NCBI RefSeq assembly: GCF_946885955.1
Contig: NZ_CAMPHI010000018.1
Location: forward strand, 30,528 to 94,527
DNA length: 64,000 nucleotides
Origin: an uncultured Pseudomonas sp.
GTDB taxonomy: Bacteria > Pseudomonadota > Gammaproteobacteria > Pseudomonadales > Pseudomonadaceae
Direction: 5' to 3'
The position numbers and the translations under genes were made by a program. This document shows positions 57,040 through 64,000 of this stretch, in pieces. The notes under the pieces are model-generated. The model did no database searches. It was given only the letters and a program-made list of their open reading frames with translations, and had not been told where the DNA came from. The first letter of the stretch is position 1, and each line of letters begins with the position of its first letter.

Positions 57040-59073
57040 ATGATGAGTCTGTTCGATAGAAAAGCCCGGCTTCACGCAGAGCAAATCAGCAACCTGCTGC
57101 AGGCGCTGGCCGATGGCGAGCTGGAACGGAATATTCCGCAGAGCGATGACCCGACCTGGGTCAAGGTCTACGACGCACTTGGCAGGCTGCAGGGCAGCAT
57201 GCAGCGCCAACGCGCCGACCTCGAGCAGACCGCGACCCTGCAACAGAGCCTCGCGCAGATGTCCCGGCAGCACGAGGACGGCTGGATCGACGAGGTCATC
57301 CCCTGCGAACGCTTCAGCGGCACCCACGCCGAGATCGCCAAGGGGATCAACGCCCTGGTCGCGGCGCATATCGCGGTGAAGATGCAGGTCGTGCGGGTGG
57401 TCACGGCATACGGCAAAGGCGACTTCAGCCAGGACATGGATCGCCTGCCGGGCAAGAAGGCGCAGATCACCGAGGCGATCGACGGTGCCCGCGATCGCCT
57501 GCAAGCGGCCGCCCGCGAGGCCGAGAGCAATGCGCGGATCAGCAGCGCCCTGGACAACTGCACCACCAACGTGATGATCGCCGACAACGAGCGCAACATC
57601 ATCTACATGAACAAGACCGTCATCTCGATGCTGCGAAACGCCGAGAACGACCTGCGCAAAGCCTTGCCGAGCTTCGCCGTGGACCGGCTGCTGGGTGGCA
57701 ACATGGATCAGTTCCACAAGAACCCGGAACACCAGAAGCGCCTGCTCGCCAGCCTGACCACCACTTACCGTGCGCAGATAGAAGTCGGCGGCCGGACCTT
57801 TTCGCTGATCGCCAACCCGGTCATCAATGACAACGGCGAACGCATCGGCTCGGTGGTCGAATGGAACGACCGCACCCTGGAAGTCAGCGTCGAGCGCGAA
57901 GTCGCCGGCCTGGTCAACGCCGCCGCCATCGGCGACTTCACTCAACGCCTCGACGAGATGGGCAAGGCGGGCTTCTTCCTCAACCTGGCCAGCGGCCTCA
58001 ACCAACTGATGCAGACCGCCGACAAGGGCCTGCGCGATGTGGTCCGGGTGCTCGGCGCGCTGGCCCAGGGCGACCTGACCCAGCGCATCACCGACGATTA
58101 CCAGGGCACCTTCGGCCAGCTCAAGGACTACGCCAATGAAACCGCCGACAGCCTGTCGCGCATGCTCGGGCAGATCCGCCTGGCGGCCGACACCATCTAC
58201 ACCGCCGCCAGCGAGATTTCCGCCGGTAATACTGACCTGTCCTCGCGCACCGAGGAGCAGGCCTCGAGCCTGGAGGAAACCGCCTCGAGCATGGAGGAAC
58301 TGACCAGTACGGTGAAACTCAACGCCGACAACGCACGCCAGGCCAATTCGCTGGCGGTGAATGCTTCGGAAGTCGCGGTCGCTGGCGGCACAGTGGTCAG
58401 CCAGGTCGTCGAGACCATGTCGTCGATCAACGAGTCGGCGCGCAAGATCGCCGACATCATCGGGGTGATCGACGGCATCGCCTTCCAGACCAATATCCTC
58501 GCGCTCAACGCCGCGGTCGAAGCCGCGCGCGCCGGCGAACAGGGCCGCGGCTTCGCTGTAGTCGCCGGGGAAGTGCGCAATCTGGCGCAACGCTCCGCCG
58601 CCGCGGCCAAGGAAATCAAGACACTTATTTCCGACTCGGTGGACAAGGTCAACAACGGCAATGTGCTGGTTGCCCAGGCCGGCAAGACCATGAGCGAGAT
58701 CGTCACCTCGATCAAGCGGGTTACCGACATCATGGCCGAAATCGCCGCGGCGTCGGCCGAGCAGAGCACCGGCATCGAGGAGATCAGCGGCGCGGTCAGC
58801 CAGATGGACGAAATGACCCAGCAGAACGCGGCACTGGTCGAAGAGGCCGCCGCCTCGGCCGAGTCCCTGCTCGAACAGGCGTCGGAAATGACCCAGGCGG
58901 TAGCGGTATTCAAAATCGACCAGGACCACGATCAGCCTGTCCGTAGCGAGACGCGGAAAATCCCGCGCGCAACCGCCTTGCCGGCGCCCAGCGCTCCACG
59001 CCCGGTGCGCACGCCCAGCAAGGGGCTACCGGCGCGCGGCCCCGGCAAGGACAACGAATGGGAGGAATTCTGA
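57040..59073 (+). CDS. Aer2/McpB-like soluble heme-PAS chemoreceptor
   Basis: 677 residues, no membrane helix. HAMP-like repeats fill residues 1-165, a PAS domain 165-280 ([21 protein letters not shown]), two further HAMP-like segments to about 370, then the signalling hairpin ([32 protein letters not shown]). FH226KNP and W275 are 49 residues apart, the same spacing as heme ligand His234 and Trp283 of P. aeruginosa Aer2. So an O2-binding heme PAS is expected. The C-terminus EWEEF is an xWxxF CheR-tethering pentapeptide, GWEEF in Aer2. It is the only MCP here with one. The family is known; the ligand is inferred. Confidence 0.92.
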   Translation: MMSLFDRKARLHAEQISNLLQALADGELERNIPQSDDPTWVKVYDALGRLQGSMQRQRADLEQTATLQQSLAQMSRQHEDGWIDEVIPCERFSGTHAEIAKGINALVAAHIAVKMQVVRVVTAYGKGDFSQDMDRLPGKKAQITEAIDGARDRLQAAAREAESNARISSALDNCTTNVMIADNERNIIYMNKTVISMLRNAENDLRKALPSFAVDRLLGGNMDQFHKNPEHQKRLLASLTTTYRAQIEVGGRTFSLIANPVINDNGERIGSVVEWNDRTLEVSVEREVAGLVNAAAIGDFTQRLDEMGKAGFFLNLASGLNQLMQTADKGLRDVVRVLGALAQGDLTQRITDDYQGTFGQLKDYANETADSLSRMLGQIRLAADTIYTAASEISAGNTDLSSRTEEQASSLEETASSMEELTSTVKLNADNARQANSLAVNASEVAVAGGTVVSQVVETMSSINESARKIADIIGVIDGIAFQTNILALNAAVEAARAGEQGRGFAVVAGEVRNLAQRSAAAAKEIKTLISDSVDKVNNGNVLVAQAGKTMSEIVTSIKRVTDIMAEIAAASAEQSTGIEEISGAVSQMDEMTQQNAALVEEAAASAESLLEQASEMTQAVAVFKIDQDHDQPVRSETRKIPRATALPAPSAPRPVRTPSKGLPARGPGKDNEWEEF

Positions 59074-59117
59074 GCCCTTCGCGGATTCCCCGATGACAGC
59101 GCAGGGTGGACAACGGC

Positions 59118-59957
59118 ATGCCTGAAACAGCGGAAGTGCGCGAGTTCTGCTACACCCGCACGGATTTCGAGAGGGTCCGGCGCCTGCTCTACCAGCGCGC
59201 AGGGATCAGTCTTTCGGACAGCAAGGAGCAGATGGTCTACAGCCGCCTGAGCCGGCGCTTGCGCCATCTCGGCTTGAGCGGCTTCGGCGCTTACTGCGAC
59301 CTTCTCGAGCACGACACCCGGGAATGGCAGGAATTCGTCAACGCCCTGACCACCAACCTGACCGCGTTCTTCCGCGAGAACCATCATTTCGAGCAACTGA
59401 CGAGCTACCTGCAGCGCCATGCCCAGGCCCGCCGCACGCTGCGCATCTGGTGCGCGGCGTCGAGCACCGGCGAGGAACCTTACTCGCTGGGCATAACCTG
59501 CATGGAGGCCCTTGCCAGCCGCCAGCCGAAGGTGACGATCCTGGCCTCGGACATCGATACCGGCGTGCTGGCCACCGCCTGCCAGGGCATCTACCCGCTG
59601 GAGCGGGTGGAACAGCTGTCGCAGCAGCGCAAACAGCGTTTTTTTCTCCGCGGCAAAGGCAGCCAGGCCGGCAGGGTCCGGGTGCAGGACGACTTGCGCG
59701 CACTGGTCGAGTTTCGTCAGATCAACCTGCTCGATCCGCACTGGAACATCGAAGACGGGCTGGACATCATCTTCTGTCGCAATGTGATGATCTATTTCGA
59801 CAAACCCACCCAGCTCCGCCTGCTCGAGCGCATGGTCGCGCTGCTGCGGCCTGACGGCCTGTTCTTCGCCGGCCACTCGGAAAGCTTTATCCAGGCCGGG
59901 CATCTGGTGACCCTGATCGGCCGCACGGTGTATCGCCCGGCAACGAGGCCCGTCTGA
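59118..59957 (+). CDS. cheR: chemotaxis methyltransferase CheR
   Basis: 279 residues from the ATG at 59118, after AGGGTGG; a GTG at 59106 is possible. N-terminal helical part ([36 protein letters not shown]), then [17 protein letters not shown], the SAM motif [17 protein letters not shown] and the [14 protein letters not shown] block. It methylates glutamates of the MCPs, very likely docking on the EWEEF tail of the preceding gene's product. 44 bp after that gene, 2 bp before cheD. Confidence 0.95.
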   Translation: MPETAEVREFCYTRTDFERVRRLLYQRAGISLSDSKEQMVYSRLSRRLRHLGLSGFGAYCDLLEHDTREWQEFVNALTTNLTAFFRENHHFEQLTSYLQRHAQARRTLRIWCAASSTGEEPYSLGITCMEALASRQPKVTILASDIDTGVLATACQGIYPLERVEQLSQQRKQRFFLRGKGSQAGRVRVQDDLRALVEFRQINLLDPHWNIEDGLDIIFCRNVMIYFDKPTQLRLLERMVALLRPDGLFFAGHSESFIQAGHLVTLIGRTVYRPATRPV

Positions 59958-59959
59958 AC

Positions 59960-60568
59960 ATGGAGTTCGACTACGACAGCGCCTTGGCGCCCAGCACCTA
60001 TTACGACCGCTACTTCGAGCGCGAAGCGGTGAAAATCCTGCCCGGCGAATATTTCGTCACCGCCCGCGATATTTTGATCGTCACGGTGCTCGGCTCCTGC
60101 GTGTCGGTCTGCCTGCGTGATCGCCAGACCGGCATCGGCGGAATGAATCACTTCATGCTGCCGGGCAACAACAAGGAGGGCTTCGGCCCGGTATCGTCCT
60201 CGGCGCGCTACGGGGTCTACGCCATGGAGGTGTTGATCAACCAGCTGCTCAAGCTCGGCGCACGACGCAATCGGCTCGAAGCCAAGGTATTCGGCGGCGG
60301 CTGCGTCCTGCGCGGCATCACCGCCAACGATGTCGGCCAGCGCAACGCGGACTTCGTGCTCGATTACCTGGGCACCGAAGGCATCGATGTGCTGGCCGAG
60401 GATCTGCTGGATATCTACCCGCGCAAGGTTTACTTCTTTCCGGCCAGCGGTCGGGTGCTGGTGAAAAAACTCAAAAGCCTGCACAACACCACCCTGCTCG
60501 ACCGCGAATCGGACTACAGCCTGCGCATCAGGAAGGCTCCGGTTGGCGGCGCGATCGATCTATTTTAG
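59960..60568 (+). CDS. cheD: chemoreceptor glutamine deamidase CheD
   Basis: 202 residues. Cys47 ([12 protein letters not shown]) and His64 (GGMNHFMLP) form the catalytic pair; the KVFGGGCVL block is also typical. It deamidates Gln to Glu on MCPs. The C-terminus is AIDLF, sharing IDLF with the EIDLF end of the first MCP. Two bases separate it from cheR and nine from cheB. Confidence 0.94.
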   Translation: MEFDYDSALAPSTYYDRYFEREAVKILPGEYFVTARDILIVTVLGSCVSVCLRDRQTGIGGMNHFMLPGNNKEGFGPVSSSARYGVYAMEVLINQLLKLGARRNRLEAKVFGGGCVLRGITANDVGQRNADFVLDYLGTEGIDVLAEDLLDIYPRKVYFFPASGRVLVKKLKSLHNTTLLDRESDYSLRIRKAPVGGAIDLF

Positions 60569-60577
60569 GGGCCCCGC

Positions 60578-61648
60578 ATGCCGATCAAAGTTCTGGTAGT
60601 CGACGATTCCGCATTGATCCGCAGCCTGCTCAAGGAAATCATCGGCGCCGATCCCGAACTGCAGCTGGTCGGCGCAGCGCCGGATGCCTTCGTCGCCCGC
60701 GATCTGGTCAAACAGTTCAGCCCCGATGTGATCACCCTGGATATCGAGATGCCGCGCATGGATGGGCTGACCTTCCTGGAAAAGCTTATGGCCGCGCGGC
60801 CGACTCCGGTGGTGATGATTTCTTCACTGACCGAGAGCGGCGCCGAAGCGACCTTCCGCGCCATGGAACTGGGCGCGGTGGATTTCCTCGCCAAACCCAA
60901 GCTGGGCATCCGCGAAGGCATGGAGGCGTATGCCGCCGATATCCGCGACAAGATCAAGGCCGCCAGCCTCGCCCGTATGCGCCCGCGTGGTGCTCCGCAT
61001 GCCGCCGTCGGCGCCGGGGAAAAGGCCACCGATGTAGCGCGCACGCCGATTCTCGGCACCGAGAAGATCATCGCCATCGGCGCCTCCACCGGCGGTACCG
61101 AGGCGATCAAGGAGGTGCTGATCGGGATGCCCGCCGACAGCCCCGGCATCGTCATCACCCAGCACATGCCGCCGGGCTTCACCCGCACCTTTGCCGAGCG
61201 TCTCGACCGTCTCAGTCGTCTGCACGTGGTCGAGGCCCAGGGCGGCGAGCGCATCCTCCCCGGACACGCGTTCGTCGCACCCGGTGGCTATCACCTGCTG
61301 GTCGAGCGCTCCGGCGCCAACTACCTGACCCGCCTCTCGGACGGCCCGCCAGTGCATCGTCACAGGCCGGCCGTGGACCCGATGTTCCAGTCGCTGGCGC
61401 AATGCGCCGGGCGCAACCTGATCGCAGCCCTGCTGACCGGCATGGGCAAGGACGGCGCCCTGGGTCTGCTGGATATCCAGCGGGCCGGCGGCCACACCAT
61501 CGCCCAGGACGAAGCCAGTAGCGTGGTCTACGGCATGCCGCGCGAAGCTGTAGCCCTGGGCGCCGCCGCGGAAATCCTGGCACTGGAGAAAATCGCCGAA
61601 GCATTGACCCAGCAGGCCAAAAAGCGCGGCGGCGGCAACCGTGTGTGA
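60578..61648 (+). CDS. cheB: chemotaxis methylesterase CheB
   Basis: 356 residues. Receiver: Asp10-Asp11 region and phospho-acceptor Asp55 ([10 protein letters not shown]). Catalytic domain after a 40-residue linker: Ser170 (GASTGGTEA), His196 (TQHMPPGFT) and Asp292 (GMGKDGALG), the full triad. It removes methyl groups from MCPs when phosphorylated by CheA. Last gene of the operon; no clear terminator follows before the riboswitch. Confidence 0.96.
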   Translation: MPIKVLVVDDSALIRSLLKEIIGADPELQLVGAAPDAFVARDLVKQFSPDVITLDIEMPRMDGLTFLEKLMAARPTPVVMISSLTESGAEATFRAMELGAVDFLAKPKLGIREGMEAYAADIRDKIKAASLARMRPRGAPHAAVGAGEKATDVARTPILGTEKIIAIGASTGGTEAIKEVLIGMPADSPGIVITQHMPPGFTRTFAERLDRLSRLHVVEAQGGERILPGHAFVAPGGYHLLVERSGANYLTRLSDGPPVHRHRPAVDPMFQSLAQCAGRNLIAALLTGMGKDGALGLLDIQRAGGHTIAQDEASSVVYGMPREAVALGAAAEILALEKIAEALTQQAKKRGGGNRV

Positions 61649-61773
61649 AAGCATGCGGGCGCGACAGCCTCGACGTTAAGCCGAGCGACGGAAAGCCTTG
61701 GGCTTATGCGCCAGGCTGGCTATACTTCGCCAGCTTCACGCGCGCGGCCCGCTCCGCGCGTGCCCGCCACCTG

Positions 61774-61858
61774 TCCGAGGGGCGCTGCAGCAAAACCCGC
61801 CATGCGGGGGTTTGTCAGGCTCGGATGGGGCGTTAACCATACGCATCAACGGCGCTCA
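61774..61858 (+). promoter_or_regulatory. SAH riboswitch (S-adenosylhomocysteine sensor)
   Basis: The conserved blocks of the SAH riboswitch appear in order: CCGAGGGGCGCTGCAGC (61775), a variable hairpin around AACCCGC...GCGGGGGTT, CAGGCTCGG (61817), and CAACGGCGCTCA (61848). CCGAG pairs with CTCGG to close the core. It precedes ahcY, its usual gene, but a MITE-like element starts 2 bp later, so the distance to the start codon is about 185 bp. It should raise AhcY expression when SAH accumulates. Confidence 0.9.
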
Positions 61859-61860
61859 AT

Positions 61861-62014
61861 CAGACTGCGTGAAAACGTAGCGAGCGAAGGTCAAGCAAGG
61901 CAAAAACCGGCGAGGAAGCGGCTGGGGTCGCATTCGACTTTACAGCTGTAAATGAGCATTCCGAGCCGGTTTTTAACGCAGCATGGCCGAGCGCAGTAGT
62001 TTTCACACTGTCTG
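61861..62014. mobile_element. MITE-like element, copy 3, between riboswitch and ahcY
   Basis: 154 bp with terminal repeats CAGACTGCGTGAAAAC and GTTTTCACACTGTCTG (14 of 16 matches inverted). Inside: GTAGCGAGCGAAGGTC, CAAGGCAAAAACCGGCGAGG, a perfect palindrome TTTACAGCTGTAAA (61939-61952), and GCCGGTTTTTAACGCAGC. It matches, in reverse complement, the copy at 43125-43321. No coding capacity and no obvious target duplication. It ends 28 bp before the ahcY start. Confidence 0.8.
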
Positions 62015-62015
62015 A

Positions 62016-63452
<1,437 letters not shown>

Positions 63453-63460
63453 AATAGCCT

Positions 63461-63525
63461 CAAGCCATAAGCCGCAAGCTGCAAGTCGAGCCCGTCTCGC
63501 TTGTGGCTTGCAGCCTGAAGCTTGC
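63461..63525. repeat. palindromic repeat between ahcY and metF
   Basis: GCTGCAAG (63478-63485) pairs with CTTGCAGC (63507-63514); CAAGCC and GCTTG words flank both sides. It resembles the (A)AGCTTGCAGC-type intergenic palindromes of pseudomonads. It lies in the mRNA between two coupled genes, and has no T run. It may tune metF expression relative to ahcY. Confidence 0.65.
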
Positions 63526-63545
63526 CGCTGAAGGAAATCTTCTCC

Positions 63546-64000
63546 ATGTCTCAAGAACGCCGTTACAGCTTCGAATTCTTCCCTACCAAGACTGAAGCCG
63601 GGCACGAAAAACTGATGACTGTGGCGCGCCAGCTGGCGACCTACAACCCCGACTTCTTCTCCTGCACTTATGGCGCCGGCGGTTCGACCCGTGATCGTAC
63701 GCTCAACACCGTACTGCAACTGAATAACGATATCGGCGTGAGCACCGCCCCTCACCTGTCCTGCGTCGGCGACTCCAAGGCGGAGCTGCGCGAGCTGCTC
63801 AACCTGTACAAGAACGCCGGGATCAACCGCATAGTCGCGCTGCGCGGCGACCTGCCGTCCGGCATGGGCATGGCCAGCGGCGAGTTGCGCTACGCCAATG
63901 AGCTGGTCAGCTTTATCCGCGAAGAAACGGGCGATCACTTCCATATCGAAATCGCCGCCTACCCGGAGATGCATCCGCAGGCGCGCAACTTCGAGGACGA
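63546..64000 (+). CDS. metF: methylenetetrahydrofolate reductase (3' end outside window)
   Basis: The first 151 residues are visible: MSQERRYSFEFFPTKTEAGHEKL, FFSCTYGAGGSTRDRTLNTV, APHLSCVGDSKAELRELLNLYKNAGI and IVALRGDLPSG, the MetF start, substrate and FAD blocks. It reduces methylenetetrahydrofolate to methyl-THF for methionine synthesis. AAGGA precedes the ATG by about ten bases. Its place after ahcY is the known Pseudomonas ahcY-metF arrangement. Confidence 0.95.
   Translation, partial: MSQERRYSFEFFPTKTEAGHEKLMTVARQLATYNPDFFSCTYGAGGSTRDRTLNTVLQLNNDIGVSTAPHLSCVGDSKAELRELLNLYKNAGINRIVALRGDLPSGMGMASGELRYANELVSFIREETGDHFHIEIAAYPEMHPQARNFED

Noticed and set aside
54588..58929. Long minus frames (652 and 798 codons) opposite cheA, cheW and the Aer2-like gene
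   Set aside because: Shadows of conserved chemotaxis genes; they carry no domain signature.

Overview
The window is a 64-kb, GC-rich chromosomal segment of a gammaproteobacterium, very probably Pseudomonas in the broad sense. The evidence is gene content and order: epd-pgk-MliC-fba next to tktA, an ArsR-methyltransferase and metK; secB-grxC-rhodanese; an SAH riboswitch before ahcY-metF; a PL7 alginate lyase without signal peptide; and an Aer2-type (F7/che2) chemosensory cluster. No tRNA, rRNA, phage, transposase gene or CRISPR array was seen.

Layout. 1-7.2 kb: end of an erythromycin-esterase-like gene, a small unknown protein, a secreted protein with one CxxCH motif, a methyltransferase, a nitroreductase, a Baeyer-Villiger-type monooxygenase and a 53-residue protein. 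7.3-13.4 kb: a LysR regulator divergent from a beta-oxidation-like set (3-hydroxyacyl-CoA dehydrogenase, acyl-CoA dehydrogenase, iron alcohol dehydrogenase, thioesterase). 13.4-13.6 kb: a candidate sigma54 promoter followed about 100 bp later by a strong terminator, i.e. a possible unannotated small RNA. 13.7-31.1 kb: a complete MSHA type IV pilus locus on the minus strand (mshI, a PilN-like mshI2, J, K, L, M, N, E, G, F, B, A, C, D, O, P, Q), lacking mshH. 31.3-36 kb: housekeeping and small genes (trmL, secB, grxC, Gre-like factor, YgjP-like peptidase). 36.4-43 kb: alginate lyase, then fba, MliC-like, pgk, epd and tktA. 43.5-50.5 kb: ArsR-methyltransferase, metK, AraC regulator, PEBP-family protein, orphan solute-binding protein, ligB, cytochrome c'. 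50.9-61.6 kb: chemosensory operon MCP - STAS - REC/PP2C/HATPase - cheY - cheA - cheW - Aer2-like heme-PAS MCP - cheR - cheD - cheB. 61.8-64 kb: SAH riboswitch, ahcY and the start of metF.

How the genes work together. The msh locus encodes pilin subunits, platform, secretin and a motor ATPase whose N-terminus carries the c-di-GMP-binding MshEN motifs. The chemosensory operon has a soluble oxygen-type sensor, with a phosphatase/kinase and STAS antagonist pair built in; this suggests one sensory cluster linking CheA signalling to a partner switch. metK, ahcY and metF belong to the methionine/SAM cycle.

Repeats matter here. At least two families of intergenic inverted repeats are scattered through the window: 'GTAGGNTGG' / 'GTAGCCCGGATGC' palindromes, and a MITE-like element with GTGAAAAC...GTTTTCAC ends. 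One of the first kind sits in frame inside the mshD prepilin leader. One MITE-like copy separates the SAH riboswitch from ahcY.
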